This document shows positions 1 to 11,523 of a stretch of DNA of 64,000 bases, one piece after another (position 1 is the stretch's first letter; each line of letters begins with the position of its first letter). Source of the stretch: Nocardioides marmotae (lineage in GTDB: Bacteria > Actinomycetota > Actinomycetes > Propionibacteriales > Nocardioidaceae); contig NZ_CP053660.1 of assembly GCF_013177455.1 (NCBI RefSeq), forward strand, positions 186,001 through 250,000, read 5' to 3'. Below the pieces are notes generated by a model. That model made no database searches and was not told where the DNA came from. It saw only the letters and a list, made by a program, of their open reading frames with translations. The translations under genes and the position numbers were made by a program.

Positions 1-2
1 AG

Positions 3-1070
3 ATCGACAAGTACACGATCGGTGAGGACATCGGCATCCTCAACGCCCCGGCCACCGTCCCCGACGACGACCTGCTGCTGGAGTCGGGCTGGACGGCGTG
101 CACCGCCGACGGCAGCGGGATCAAGGTCGACGTGTCCGAGGAGCAGCTGGTCGAGCCGCTGGACGGCGCCGGGATGCTGGTCCGCGCGCGGGGCCGGATC
201 TACCTGATCGCGGAGTCCGCCGAGCCCGAGCCCGGTGGCGGGACCCGCGCCTACAGCTACCTCGTGCCCGACCGCGGCGCGGTCGACCTGATGCTCCAGC
301 AGCTCGGCATGCCGATCCGCTCGGAGGCCGTGGAGGTCCCCGAGCAGTGGCTGACGCTCTTCCCCGCCGGCGGGGCGCTGAGCTTCGGCAGCTTCGGGCT
401 GGCGGGCTACGGAGAGCCCTCGGAGATCGCGGGCCAGGACGGCCTGCCCTCCGGGGCGCGGGTCGGCGACCGGTACGAGTCGGCCGGCATCGAGCTGCTG
501 GTCACCCGCACCGCGCCGGTCGCGCTGACCCCGTTCGCGGCCGCGGTCTACGCCAGCGCGGAGAAGCCGGCGGGCTACGAGCCGCGCACGCTCACGCCCG
601 AGGGCGACCCGCAGCTGCGCCAGGAGGTGCCGGCCTATGAGGAGGCACGCTGGCCCGAGGCCGGCCTCGACAAGGTCACCGGCGAGCACTGCGCGGTGCT
701 GCTGCCCGACCCCGCCGGCGGCGCGCCGATCGTGAAGCTCGCGACCGCGCCCGTCGGGGACGCCTCGGTCCTCGAGGCCGACACCGACCGCGGGACCGTC
801 GACCGCACCGTCGACGCCGGCCGGGGCGCCTACGCCCTGAGCGCCGGGTGGGACGACCGGCGCGTGGGCACGCCGTACTTCGTCGACGCCAAGGGCGTGG
901 CCTACGCCCTGGTCGGCGACCAGGCCGCCGAGCGTCTCGGGTACGGCGACGTGGACGCGCCGATCGTGCCCGACCCGTGGATCGAGCTGTTCGAGGAGGG
1001 CGTGCCGCTCTCGGTCAACGCCGCCCTGTGCCCGCCGGACCGGCCCGGCCGGAGCTCCACGTGCGAGTGA
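3..1070 (+). CDS. eccB: Type VII secretion protein EccB, 3' part (5' end outside window)
   Basis: The open frame enters from the left edge and runs to a TGA at 1068-1070, leaving about 355 residues of an EccB-type protein, which is usually about 480-500 residues. EccB is a single-pass membrane component of the ESX/type VII secretion complex with a large extracytoplasmic domain, and the visible part corresponds to that domain (repeated beta-rich segments, conserved Cys near the C-terminus, no further membrane segment). The next gene is a mycosin protease overlapping this stop codon, the usual eccB-mycP type of pairing in ESX loci. The family assignment is from recognised sequence style plus this neighbour. 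The paralogue (ESX type) cannot be told from a fragment. Confidence 0.85.
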   Translation: MDKYTIGEDIGILNAPATVPDDDLLLESGWTACTADGSGIKVDVSEEQLVEPLDGAGMLVRARGRIYLIAESAEPEPGGGTRAYSYLVPDRGAVDLMLQQLGMPIRSEAVEVPEQWLTLFPAGGALSFGSFGLAGYGEPSEIAGQDGLPSGARVGDRYESAGIELLVTRTAPVALTPFAAAVYASAEKPAGYEPRTLTPEGDPQLRQEVPAYEEARWPEAGLDKVTGEHCAVLLPDPAGGAPIVKLATAPVGDASVLEADTDRGTVDRTVDAGRGAYALSAGWDDRRVGTPYFVDAKGVAYALVGDQAAERLGYGDVDAPIVPDPWIELFEEGVPLSVNAALCPPDRPGRSSTCE

Positions 1071-2368
1071 CCCGCGGCGCGGTCGCCGGCGCGCTCGTCG
1101 CCGGGCTCGTGCTGGTGCCCGGCGCCCCGGCGCGGGCCGACGCGGTCGACTGCACCGGCACCACCGCCGACACCCCGGCGCCGTCCTCGACGACCGACCC
1201 GAGCCTGCCCTTCGACGCGCTCGGCATCGACGCGGCGCACTCCTGGCTGGCCGCCCACGGGACCCGCGGGCCCGGCGAGGGCGTGCGCGTCGCCGTCGTC
1301 GACTCCGGCATCGCCCCGCGCGCAGCCGGCTCCGGGATCCCCCTGGCCCGCGACTCCTTCGGCGGCGGGGAGGTCGTCGACGCGCACGGCACGATCGTGG
1401 CCGGGATCATCGCGGGCGCGCCGCGCACCGGCCGCGACGGGCGCGAGCTCCCGGTCGGGATCGCCCCGGCCGCCGAGATCGTCGACGTCCGCGTCTATGA
1501 CAGCGGCGAGCCGGCCGAGGGCGAGGACCCGGTCGAGCCGCCGAACGTCGTCGCGGGGCTCTCCTGGGTCGCGCAGAACGCGAAGCGGCTCGGGATCGGC
1601 GTCGTCAACGTCTCCCTGGCGATGCCGGAGTACCCCCCGCTCGAGCGGGTGCTGCGCCGGCTCGAGGCTGCCGACGTCGTGGTCGTCGCCGCGAGCGGCA
1701 ACCGGCCGCAGGAGGAGACCGACTTCCTCCACGAGGAGTTCGGCCCCGAGCCCGACGGGGAGGGCGGGGCGACCACCGGTGCCCGCCTGGGCGAGGACGC
1801 CGGCGGGCTGGTCTGGCCGGCGGCGTACCCCTCGGTGGTGGCGGCGAGCTCGACCGCCGACGGGACCGGGCTCGGCGACGCCAGCGGTGCGGTCCTGCTC
1901 AGCAGCGACATCGACGTGGCCGTGCCGACCTTCGGCACGATCTCCTACGGCCTGGACGGCGGCACGTGCGGGGCGCCGGGGTACGCCACCTCCTGGGCGG
2001 CGGCGGTGGTCAGCGGCGTCGTCGCGCTGCTGCGCAGCCACTACCCCGACGAGAACGGCCGGCAGGTCGTCGCGCGGCTGCTCGGCACCGCCAGCGCGAG
2101 CACCGAGCTGCCCAACGTGCACACCGGCGCGGGGGTCGTGCAGCCGCTCGAGGCGCTCGCGCGGCCGCTGCGCCCGCGGAAGGCCGACGGCTCGCTGGAG
2201 CTGGCCGCCTCCGACGGCCGCGCCGTCGAGCGCGCGACCGCGCCGCCGGAGGAGCTCGACCTGCTGGCCGAGGCCCGGGACCAGGCGGTCTGGTGGGGGC
2301 TGGCCGGCGGCGGCGCGCTGCTGCTGGCGCTCATCCTGCGGCCCGTGCTCGCCCGCCGGCGCTCCTGA
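1061..2368 (+). CDS. mycP: Mycosin, membrane-anchored subtilisin-like serine protease of type VII secretion
   Basis: A 435-residue subtilase. An N-terminal signal peptide (about residues 1-26, ending APARA) is followed by the S8 catalytic domain with Asp81 in VVDSG, His109 in DAHGT and Ser311 in YATSWAA. A single membrane helix lies near the C-terminus and is followed by an Arg-rich tail, as in mycosins, so the protease domain should sit outside the membrane next to the ESX pore. Two GTG codons can start it (1061 and 1067), both overlapping the end of eccB; 1061 keeps two extra N-terminal residues including an Arg. The serine motif reads YATSW rather than the usual GTSxAAP, but the triad is complete. 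Translational coupling to eccB is likely. Confidence 0.9.
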   Translation: MRVTRGAVAGALVAGLVLVPGAPARADAVDCTGTTADTPAPSSTTDPSLPFDALGIDAAHSWLAAHGTRGPGEGVRVAVVDSGIAPRAAGSGIPLARDSFGGGEVVDAHGTIVAGIIAGAPRTGRDGRELPVGIAPAAEIVDVRVYDSGEPAEGEDPVEPPNVVAGLSWVAQNAKRLGIGVVNVSLAMPEYPPLERVLRRLEAADVVVVAASGNRPQEETDFLHEEFGPEPDGEGGATTGARLGEDAGGLVWPAAYPSVVAASSTADGTGLGDASGAVLLSSDIDVAVPTFGTISYGLDGGTCGAPGYATSWAAAVVSGVVALLRSHYPDENGRQVVARLLGTASASTELPNVHTGAGVVQPLEALARPLRPRKADGSLELAASDGRAVERATAPPEELDLLAEARDQAVWWGLAGGGALLLALILRPVLARRRS

Positions 2369-2420
2369 CCGGCCCGGGAACGACGGACGGCGCCGCACCT
2401 GGGGTGCGACGCCGTCCGGA

Positions 2421-2509
2421 TGGCGGAGGATAGGGGATTCGAACCCCTGAGGGCTATTAACCCAACCCGCTTTCCAAGCGAGCGCCATAGGCCACTAGGC
2501 GAATCCTCC
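2421..2509 (-). tRNA. tRNA-Ser(GGA)
   Basis: On the minus strand the sequence folds as a class II tRNA: acceptor GGAGGAT pairs with ATCCTCC, there is a TTCGAATC T-loop and a long variable arm, and the anticodon GGA is complementary to bases 2473-2475. Discriminator G and the 3' CCA (TGG at 2421-2423 on the plus strand) are encoded. The long variable arm and GGA anticodon identify serine. Confidence 0.95.
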
Positions 2510-2631
2510 GCGCAGGAGCGTACCGGTCCCCCCGGCGGCGGAGAAATCGCCTCCGCCGGCCCGTCGCGGCGGCGCGGGGGCGGCGCGGTGGAGCCTCGGG
2601 TTGGTGCCGCGACCGGGGTCGCCTAGACTCC

Positions 2632-2726
2632 GGGGCAACCCCCCGTGCGGCGGTATCTCACCCAATCCCCCAGGGCCGGAAGGCAGCAAGGGCAAGTGGG
2701 CTCTGCCGGGTGCACGGGGGGCCTTT
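2632..2726 (+). ncRNA. ffs: Signal recognition particle RNA, small (4.5S-type)
   Basis: The apical hairpin carries the diagnostic GGCCGGAAGGCAGCAAGGG segment (about 2673-2692), the binding site for Ffh. Flanking arms CCCCCCGTGC (from about 2639) and GCACGGGGGG (to about 2720) close a long stem, giving the compact bacterial SRP RNA. A run of T after the closing stem (about 2723-2726) fits Rho-independent termination, and TAGACT at about 2624 is a plausible -10 element. Position between tRNA-Ser and dnaX is common in actinobacteria. Exact ends are estimated. Confidence 0.92.
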
Positions 2727-2815
2727 TCGTTCCCCTACGGCTTCCTGGGCCTGCTCGGTGGGCACGTTCCTCCCGGCCTTGTCCGGTTGTCGGTGCCGGT
2801 GGTTAGTGTTCTGGC

Positions 2816-5101
2816 GTGGAGTCACCCCTCGCGCTGTACCGCCGCTACCGGCCGGAGACGTTCCGTGAGGTCATCGGCCAGGACCACGTCACCGAGCCGC
2901 TGCGCGCTGCGCTCGCCAACAACCGCGTGAACCACGCCTACCTGTTCTCCGGGCCGCGCGGCTGCGGGAAGACCACCTCGGCGCGGATCCTGGCGCGGGC
3001 GCTGAACTGCGAGGCCGCCCCGATCGCGGACCCCTGCGGGGAGTGCGACAGCTGCCGGGACCTCGCCCGCGGCGGGCCCGGCTCGATCGACGTCATCGAG
3101 ATCGACGCCGCGTCCCACGGTGGTGTCGACGACGCCCGCGACCTGCGCGAGAAGGCGTTCTTCGCGCCGGTGCGCAGCCGCTACAAGGTCTACATCATCG
3201 ACGAGGCGCACATGGTGACCACGCAGGGCTTCAACGCCCTGCTCAAGCTGGTCGAGGAGCCGCCGCCCCACCTGCGCTTCATCTTCGCCACCACCGAGCC
3301 CGACAAGGTGCTGCCGACGATCCGGTCGCGCACGCACCACTACCCCTTCCGGCTGATCCCGCCGCGCCTGCTGTCGTCCTACCTCTCCGAGCTGTGCGAG
3401 AAGGAGGGCGTCGCCATCGAGCCGGCCGCGCTGCCGCTCGTCGTCCGCGCGGGCGCCGGGTCCGCGCGCGACACGCTCTCGGTGCTCGACCAGCTGCTCG
3501 GCGGCGCCGGGCCGGAGGGCGTGACCCACCAGCTGGCGACCGGCCTGCTCGGCTACACGCCCGACACGCTGCTCGACGAGGTCGTCGACGCGTTCGCGGC
3601 CGGCGACGGCGCGGCGGTCTTCGGCGTGGTCGACAAGGTCATCGAGACCGGTCAGGACCCGCGCCGCTTCACCGAGGACCTGCTGCGCCGGCTGCGCGAC
3701 CTGGTGATCGTCGCGGCCGTGCCGGACGCACCGGCCACCGGCCTGATCGACGTCTCGGAGGACCAGGGCGAGCGGCTCGTCGCCCAGGCCGCCCGGTTCG
3801 GCGCCCACGACCTCAGCCGCGCGGCGGACATCGTCGCGACCGGGCTGACCGAGATGCGCGGCGCGACCGCCCCACGGCTGCTGCTGGAGCTGATCTGCGC
3901 CCGCGTGCTGCTGCCCGGCGCCGACCACGGCGTCGAGGGGCTCGCCGCGCGCCTGGACCGCCTGGAGAAGCGCATCTCCATCACCGGCGTGCCGAGCGCC
4001 TCCGTCGCGGCGCCGTCGGCCCCCGCCGTCCCCGCGCAGGACCGGCCCGCCCCCCTCGCCCACGAGCCCGACCCCGTGACGCCCGCCCGGCCCGTGCCGC
4101 ACGTCGCGCCCGCCACCACCGTCTCGCTGCCCCCCGAGCCCGCCCCGGCTCCGCCCGCGCCGGCCGAGGTGCCGGCTCCGCCGGTCGAGCAGCGCGAGCA
4201 GCCCGCCGCGGCGTGGCCGGAGACCCAGCGGCCCGCGGCCGCCCCGCCCGCTCCTGCCGCCGCGCCGCCCGCTGCGACGCCGTCCGCACCCGCCGCTCCG
4301 GCCGCGTCGGCCCAGCCCGCTCCCGCTCAGGCCGTCGCTGCCCAGCCGGAGGCCGCCGCACCGGCGGCGGGCGCGCTGAGCCTGGTGGAGGTACGCCGCC
4401 TGTGGCCCGACATCGTCGAGGCCACCAAGCTGCGCCGGCGCGTCACCTGGATCCACCTGACCACCAACGCCCAGGTGGTCGCCGTCGACGCCCGCACGCT
4501 CACGCTCGGCTTCACCAACGCCGGCGCGCGCGACTCCTTCGACAACGGCGGCAGCGCGGAGATCGTCCGGCAGGCGGCCATCGACGTGGTCGGTGCCGAC
4601 TGGCGGATCGAGACGATCGTGGACCCGGGTGCCCGGGCCGACGCCGCCCCGCCCCCGCCGGCCGGGTCGCCCGCGCCGCCCGCCGACCCGGCGCCGTGGG
4701 CCCAGCCCGGTCAGTCCACCGCGCCCGCGGTGCAGCCGGGGGCGCAGCCCGAGCCCGCCTTCCACGAGGGCCCGCCGCCGGGCCAGGACGGTCCTCCCGC
4801 GTGGGCCGACGTGCCGGAGGACACCGGTCCCCGCGCCGAGGAGCGCCCCGATGCGCCCGCCCCCCAGCAGCGCACGAGCGCGGACCCGCAGGCGATCGCG
4901 GCCGCGCGGGCGCGCATCCAGCAGACCCGCACCCCCGGCGCGGCCGGGGAAGGCGCGGGCGGCGAGGCCGCCGACCAGCGCAACCCCGACGCCGACGCCC
5001 ACCCCGACGACCTCGACGCGGAGTCCGGTGGGCTGGGCGGGACCGACCTGCTCGAGCGCGAGCTCGGCGCCCGGATCATCGAGGAGATCCCGCACCAGTA
5101 G
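2816..5101 (+). CDS. dnaX: DNA polymerase III subunits gamma/tau
   Basis: A 761-residue clamp-loader ATPase. Walker A GPRGCGKT is at residues 46-53, the zinc-binding cysteines are C65, C74, C77 and C80, Walker B IIDEAH lies near residue 130, and a SARDTLSVLDQ arginine-finger/sensor region is present. An Ala/Pro-rich linker (about residues 395-520) leads to a tau-type C-terminal domain and then a disordered acidic tail ending in ELGARIIEEIPHQ. The GTG start has no clear ribosome site. A TTAGTG -10-like element ends about 8 bases upstream, so a leaderless message is possible. No frameshift signal for separate gamma synthesis was seen by eye. Confidence 0.96.
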   Translation: MESPLALYRRYRPETFREVIGQDHVTEPLRAALANNRVNHAYLFSGPRGCGKTTSARILARALNCEAAPIADPCGECDSCRDLARGGPGSIDVIEIDAASHGGVDDARDLREKAFFAPVRSRYKVYIIDEAHMVTTQGFNALLKLVEEPPPHLRFIFATTEPDKVLPTIRSRTHHYPFRLIPPRLLSSYLSELCEKEGVAIEPAALPLVVRAGAGSARDTLSVLDQLLGGAGPEGVTHQLATGLLGYTPDTLLDEVVDAFAAGDGAAVFGVVDKVIETGQDPRRFTEDLLRRLRDLVIVAAVPDAPATGLIDVSEDQGERLVAQAARFGAHDLSRAADIVATGLTEMRGATAPRLLLELICARVLLPGADHGVEGLAARLDRLEKRISITGVPSASVAAPSAPAVPAQDRPAPLAHEPDPVTPARPVPHVAPATTVSLPPEPAPAPPAPAEVPAPPVEQREQPAAAWPETQRPAAAPPAPAAAPPAATPSAPAAPAASAQPAPAQAVAAQPEAAAPAAGALSLVEVRRLWPDIVEATKLRRRVTWIHLTTNAQVVAVDARTLTLGFTNAGARDSFDNGGSAEIVRQAAIDVVGADWRIETIVDPGARADAAPPPPAGSPAPPADPAPWAQPGQSTAPAVQPGAQPEPAFHEGPPPGQDGPPAWADVPEDTGPRAEERPDAPAPQQRTSADPQAIAAARARIQQTRTPGAAGEGAGGEAADQRNPDADAHPDDLDAESGGLGGTDLLERELGARIIEEIPHQ

Positions 5102-5204
5102 CGCCGGGTCGGGCACCCCGCTCCCGCGCGGGCCCACCCGTCCAGCAGACTCGAAGCAGACTCGAAGCAGACCCAGCAGCCAGACCCAGCAGAGGACCTT
5201 CCCC

Positions 5205-5582
5205 ATGACCCAGAACCCCTTCGACGCCCTCGGTGGCGGCGGCCTCGACATGAACGCCCTGCTCCAGCAGGCCCAGCAGATGCAGGAGCAGCTCCAGGCG
5301 GCCCAGCAGCGGCTCGCCGAGACCACCGTCCAGGGCTCGGTCGCGGGCGGCGCGGTGACCGTCGACGTCAACGGCGTCGGTGACCTGACCGGCGTGACCA
5401 TCGCGCCCGGCACGGTCGACGGCGACGACGCCGACAGCCTCGCCGACCTCGGTGACCTGGTCGTCGCGGCCTACCGCGACGCCAAGGCGCAGGCCGACGC
5501 CATCGCCGGCGAGGCGCTCGGCCCGCTGGCCGGCGGCGGCGGCCCGGCCGAGGGCGGCCCGCTGGGCCAGCTCGGCTTCTAG
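5205..5582 (+). CDS. YbaB/EbfC family nucleoid-associated protein
   Basis: A 125-residue member of the YbaB/EbfC family, small dimeric DNA-binding proteins encoded next to dnaX and recR in many bacteria. The core is the Gln-rich coiled-coil helix ([19 protein letters not shown]) followed by the VxGxxxGGxVxVxxNG sheet region and a C-terminal helix; a Gly-rich tail is present. The ATG at 5205 is chosen because it opens the family core directly. The leader (about 5150-5195) contains two short direct repeats (AGACTCGAAGC twice, then AGACCCAGCAG twice) with no known role. The stop codon touches the recR ribosome site, so the pair is probably cotranscribed. Confidence 0.92.
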   Translation: MTQNPFDALGGGGLDMNALLQQAQQMQEQLQAAQQRLAETTVQGSVAGGAVTVDVNGVGDLTGVTIAPGTVDGDDADSLADLGDLVVAAYRDAKAQADAIAGEALGPLAGGGGPAEGGPLGQLGF

Positions 5583-5595
5583 GAGACGACCCGAC

Positions 5596-6195
5596 TTGTA
5601 CGAAGGTGTCGTCCAGGACCTGATCGACGAGCTCGGCCGGCTGCCGGGGGTGGGTCCCAAGAGCGCGCAGCGGATCGCGTTCCACCTGCTTCAGGCCGAC
5701 CCGGTCGATGTACGCCGCCTCGCGGACGTGCTGATCGAGGTCAAGGCGAAGGTCAAGTTCTGCTCGGTGTGCTTCAACGTCTCCGAGGACGAGCAGTGCC
5801 GGATCTGCCGCGACCCGCGGCGCGACCCGACGGTGCTGTGCGTCGTCGAGGAGTACAAGGACGTCGTGGCGATCGAGCGGACCCGCGAGTTCCGCGGCCG
5901 CTACCACGTGCTCGGCGGGGCGATCTCGCCGATCGACGGGATCGGACCGGACCAGCTGCGGATCCGCGAGCTGATGCAGCGCCTCGCCGACGGCACGATC
6001 ACCGAGACGATCCTCGCCACCGATCCCAACCTCGAGGGCGAGGCGACCGCGACGTACCTGACCCGGATGCTCAAGCCGATCGGGTTGCGCGTGACGCGCT
6101 TGGCGAGTGGACTGCCAGTGGGTGGGGATCTGGAGTACGCCGACGAGGTCACCCTCGGGCGGGCATTCGCAGGAAGGCGGAGCGCAGATGACTGA
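5596..6195 (+). CDS. recR: Recombination protein RecR
   Basis: A 199-residue RecR of normal length, which works with RecF/RecO to load RecA at gaps. The order is typical: helix-hairpin-helix [11 protein letters not shown] (about residues 16-26), the four-Cys zinc finger C56-x2-C59-x8-C68-x2-C71, then a Toprim domain ([34 protein letters not shown]). The start is a TTG preceded by AGGAGACGAC at 5581-5590; no ATG or GTG fits the family N-terminus better. It overlaps the next gene by 8 bp. Confidence 0.95.
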   Translation: MYEGVVQDLIDELGRLPGVGPKSAQRIAFHLLQADPVDVRRLADVLIEVKAKVKFCSVCFNVSEDEQCRICRDPRRDPTVLCVVEEYKDVVAIERTREFRGRYHVLGGAISPIDGIGPDQLRIRELMQRLADGTITETILATDPNLEGEATATYLTRMLKPIGLRVTRLASGLPVGGDLEYADEVTLGRAFAGRRSADD

Positions 6196-6970
6196 CCACC
6201 CCACTGACCACCCCACTGGCCACCCCACCGGCCGGCCCACGACCGGCGAGATCGACCCGACGACCCTGCTGGAGCAGGCGGTGCTCGCGGGCGCGCTGCC
6301 GCCGATGGACGAGCACCCGATCGACGTCGACAAGGCGCTGGCCGAGCTGGCGCGCCCGCTGCCCGGCGCCGCCGACGCCGTGGCGCGGGTGGACGCCGTG
6401 ACCCAGGACCTCGCCCAGCAGATCGCCGACTCGGCGGCGAGCTTCCTGCTGGCGCTGCGGGAGATCTCTCGCGACACCGAGGGCCGGGGCCGCGCGATCA
6501 GCCTGCTGCTGCTGGAGATCAGCCAGGTGCTGCTCGCCGGCGCTCGGCTCGGGGCGCAGCGCGACTTCACCCCGCGCGCGGCGTACCAGCCCGACATCGG
6601 CCCGGAGACCGACCTCGACCCGATGCGGATGCGGCTGGCGGCGATCCTCGAGCCGGTCGACACCTACAGCCTGGTCTTCGACCCCTACGTGCCCGAGCTC
6701 GTGGAGAGCCAGCTCTCCGACGACCTCACCAGCATCGCCGCCGACCTCGAGACCGGCCTGCGCCACTTCCGGCAGGGCAACAGCGAGGAGGCGCTGTGGT
6801 GGTGGCAGTTCTCCTACGTCTCCTCGTGGGGCAACCTCGCCGGCGCCGCGCTCAACGCGCTGCTCTCGGTGGTCTCCCACGACCGGCTGGACCGTGAGGT
6901 CCCGGGCGAGGACGACGTCCTGGCCGCGGCCGATGAGATGCTGGGCGAAGGAGCTGCGTCTCCTCGCTAG
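6188..6970 (+). CDS. DUF5063 domain protein
   Basis: A 260-residue soluble protein overlapping recR (ATG at 6188 inside the last codons of recR). The body is helical and acidic, with conserved aromatic stretches near residues 195-215 ([16 protein letters not shown]) that match the DUF5063 family found directly after recR in many actinobacteria. The first 20 residues form a TDHPT-type tandem repeat that comes from a short DNA repeat at 6190-6240 and is probably disordered. No catalytic motif is visible and the molecular role is unknown; translational coupling suggests a link to RecR-related repair. Confidence 0.8.
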   Translation: MTDHPTDHPTGHPTGRPTTGEIDPTTLLEQAVLAGALPPMDEHPIDVDKALAELARPLPGAADAVARVDAVTQDLAQQIADSAASFLLALREISRDTEGRGRAISLLLLEISQVLLAGARLGAQRDFTPRAAYQPDIGPETDLDPMRMRLAAILEPVDTYSLVFDPYVPELVESQLSDDLTSIAADLETGLRHFRQGNSEEALWWWQFSYVSSWGNLAGAALNALLSVVSHDRLDREVPGEDDVLAAADEMLGEGAASPR

Positions 6971-7011
6971 ACTCGGGCGCGGCCTTTCCCCCGAGACCCG
7001 AGGACTTCCCT

Positions 7012-9323
<2,312 letters not shown>

Positions 9324-9340
9324 GCCCCTCCCAGACGCAC

Positions 9341-9371
9341 GAACGCCCCCGGCCCTCAGCCGGGGGCGTTC
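9341..9371 (+). terminator. Rho-independent-like terminator after asd
   Basis: Perfect 13-bp inverted repeat GAACGCCCCCGGC / GCCGGGGGCGTTC around a CCTCA loop, 17 bases after the asd stop. No long T run follows on the plus strand, as is common in high-GC actinobacteria. It may also serve the minus-strand gene that ends at 9454. Confidence 0.8.
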
Positions 9372-9453
9372 GTCGTTGTGGGGGCCTTGGAGGGCCTTGT
9401 GGGGGCGCCGTGCGGGCCTGTGCGGGCCGTCGCTCGGTATCGCCGGGGGCGCG

Positions 9454-10299
9454 TCAGTCCTCGACCTCGACGAAGGTCGTGGTGACCCAGTGCGCGAGGG
9501 CGAAGCAGCCGATCGCCAGGGCCGGGATGACGATCACCATCGTCCAGCTGAAGAGCGCCTCGATGAGGAAGAGGAGCACCAGCACGGTCAGCAGGCCGAC
9601 CGCGAGGAAGCTGGTCGAGCCCGGGTCCTGCACGCGGAAGAGCCGCAGCAGTGCCGAGCCGGTCAGCACCATCGCCACCAGGATGGCGATCAGCAGCAGG
9701 AACCCGGGGTTGCCGCAGGAGCTGGTGCCCCGGGCGACCTCGCAGGCGCGCAGGCCCAGCCAGGTGGAGGCGACCGTCGCCAGGCCGACGACGGCGCCGG
9801 TGAGGCAGGCCGCGGCCATGCCGGTCACGAAGGGCTGCCAGGGCTCGCGGGGCTCCCGCGGCTCGGTGGGCTCCGGGCGATCGTCGTCGGCGGTCGCGGC
9901 GGGCTCGGCCGGCGTGGCGGCCCACAGCGGCGGCTCCTGCTCGGTCAGCACCGGTGCCTCGTCGGCGAAGAGCGGCGGGGCCGCCGGCTCCGGCTCGAGC
10001 GGGGGCTGGGTCCGGGTCTGGTGCGTCCGTACGGGCTGCTGACGGGGCTCGCGGACGGGCGCCGGGGGTGCAGAGGTTGCCGGGGGCGCTGAGGGCTCCG
10101 GGGTGGCTGCCACGGGCGGGACGACCGTCGTGGGCGTCTCGTCGGCCTGCACGGCGGGGGTGTCGACCCGGGTCGTCTCGTCGTGCTCCACGGGCGCCGG
10201 GGCCGGCGCGGGCGGGGCGTCCTTCTTGCGGCGCTTCCGGCCGAACAGCGTGGGCGGCTCGAGGCTGGGTGCGTCCTGGTCGCGATCCTTCCCACTCAT
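9454..10299 (-). CDS. Pro/Ala-rich membrane protein of unknown function
   Basis: A 281-residue protein with three parts: a basic N-terminus with FGRKRRKKD (about residues 19-27), a long disordered Pro/Ala/Glu region to about residue 150, and a C-terminal membrane domain with about four hydrophobic helices (starting near FVTGMAAACLTGAVVG, ending ALAHWVTTTFVEVED). Two Cys lie in an extracytoplasmic-looking loop (ACEVARGTSSCG) and could form a disulfide. The ATG at 10299 begins the family-like MSGKDRDQD start. I do not recognise a named family. It is flanked by asd on the convergent side and tRNA-Pro. Confidence 0.7.
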   Translation of the reverse strand: MSGKDRDQDAPSLEPPTLFGRKRRKKDAPPAPAPAPVEHDETTRVDTPAVQADETPTTVVPPVAATPEPSAPPATSAPPAPVREPRQQPVRTHQTRTQPPLEPEPAAPPLFADEAPVLTEQEPPLWAATPAEPAATADDDRPEPTEPREPREPWQPFVTGMAAACLTGAVVGLATVASTWLGLRACEVARGTSSCGNPGFLLLIAILVAMVLTGSALLRLFRVQDPGSTSFLAVGLLTVLVLLFLIEALFSWTMVIVIPALAIGCFALAHWVTTTFVEVED

Positions 10300-10384
10300 G
10301 GGCGCCAGTCTGGCACGGAGCAGGCAGCCAGGAACGGCGAAGGACCCGGATCCCAGGTGTTCCTGGGGTCCGGGTCCTCTGCTG

Positions 10385-10458
10385 TCGGGCTGACAGGATT
10401 TGAACCTGCGGCCTCCTCGTCCCGAACGAGGCGCGCTACCAAGCTGCGCCACAGCCCG
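10385..10458 (-). tRNA. tRNA-Pro(CGG)
   Basis: 74-nt cloverleaf on the minus strand. The acceptor CGGGCTG pairs with CAGCCCG, the anticodon stem CCTCG/CGAGG surrounds loop TTCGGGA with anticodon CGG (complement of 10422-10424), and the T-loop is TTCAAAT. The discriminator is A. CCA is not encoded, unlike in the tRNA-Ser at 2421. Confidence 0.95.
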
Positions 10459-10553
10459 ATCTGCGAGTCCGGGATCACCGGGCTCACGAGCACCGGAGCA
10501 TACCGGAGCACCGCCGTACCGCCCCAATCGGGCCGACCCCCAGGGTGGTCGGG

Positions 10554-11498
10554 TCAGGCGGGGCGGGGGAGCAGGGTGAGCAGCGTGGCCTCGGGGCGGC
10601 AGGCGAGGCGCAGGCGGACGTAGGGGCTGGTGCCGAGGCCGGCGCTCACGTGCAGCCAGGCCGAGCCGGGCTCGCCGGGCCGGGAGTCGGCCGGGTGGCG
10701 GTGCAGGCCGCGGGCGCGCGCGGGTTCCAGGTCGCAGTTGGTGGTGAGCGCGCGCCCCCCGGGCAGGCACACCTGGCCGCCGTGGGTGTGCCCGGCGAGC
10801 ACGGCGTCGCAGTCGTCCTCGGCGAAGGCGTCGAGCACGCGGAGGTACGGCGCGTGGGCGACGCCGATGCGGACGTCGGCGTGCCGGTCGGCGCCGGCGA
10901 CACCGGTCACGTCGCCGAGCCGGTCGTAGCCGAGGTGCGGGTCGTCGACGCCGGCGAACCCCAGGGTGGTGCCCCCGATGCTCACCGTGCCGGTGCGGTT
11001 GGTGAGGTCGAGCCACCCGGCGCGGGTGAACGCGGCGGTGAGGTCGCGCCAGGGCAGCTGCCCGGTGTCGGTGTGCCGGGTGCCGTCGTCGGGCAGCAGG
11101 TAGCGCACCGGGTTGCGCATCGAGGGCTCGAAGTAGTCGTTGGACCCGTGGACGAACACGCCCGGGACGTTCAGCAGCGGCCCGAGCGCCTCGAGGAGCG
11201 GGCCGACGGCGTCGCGGTGGGCGAGGTTGTCGCCGGTGTCGACGACCAGGTCGGGGCGCAGGTCGCGCAGCCCGGCGATCCAGGCCAGCTTGCGGCGCTG
11301 GCCGGGGGTGACGTGCAGGTCGCTGAGGTGGAGCACGCGCAGCGGGCGGTGCCCCGGCGGCAGCAGCGGCACCTCGACGCGGCGCAGGGTGTAGGCGCGG
11401 GCCTCCCGCGCGGCGTACGCCGCCAGGCCGAGCCCGAGAGCCGCTCCGGTCCCGGCGAGGGCGGCCAGCGAGCGGGCGGCGACGGGGAGCGGTCTCAC
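10554..11498 (-). CDS. Membrane-anchored metallophosphoesterase
   Basis: A 314-residue calcineurin-like phosphoesterase with one N-terminal membrane helix (about residues 5-30). The metal-binding motifs are in order: LSDLH, DTGDN, a GNHD variant reading GSND, and GHTHGGQ. Substrate is unknown. In M. tuberculosis the homologue Rv3683 also lies beside ponA2, which suggests an envelope role. The GTG at 11498 is preferred because it begins the membrane helix and has GGCGGGG before it; it is 25 bp from the divergent YqeY-type gene, so the two starts share one short promoter region. Confidence 0.88.
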   Translation of the reverse strand: MRPLPVAARSLAALAGTGAALGLGLAAYAAREARAYTLRRVEVPLLPPGHRPLRVLHLSDLHVTPGQRRKLAWIAGLRDLRPDLVVDTGDNLAHRDAVGPLLEALGPLLNVPGVFVHGSNDYFEPSMRNPVRYLLPDDGTRHTDTGQLPWRDLTAAFTRAGWLDLTNRTGTVSIGGTTLGFAGVDDPHLGYDRLGDVTGVAGADRHADVRIGVAHAPYLRVLDAFAEDDCDAVLAGHTHGGQVCLPGGRALTTNCDLEPARARGLHRHPADSRPGEPGSAWLHVSAGLGTSPYVRLRLACRPEATLLTLLPRPA

Positions 11499-11523
11499 CC
11501 CGCCAGGCTGCCACAATGGCCCC

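Noticed and set aside
902..2488. Long minus-strand frame opposite mycP (528 codons)
   Set aside because: It is a shadow of the mycP codon pattern in high-GC DNA: low-complexity Arg/Gly/Ala/Pro composition, no recognisable domain, and it runs across tRNA-Ser.
2822..5413. Long minus-strand frame opposite dnaX (863 codons)
   Set aside because: Antisense of a highly conserved gene, with the typical Arg/Gly/Val shadow composition and no start signal.
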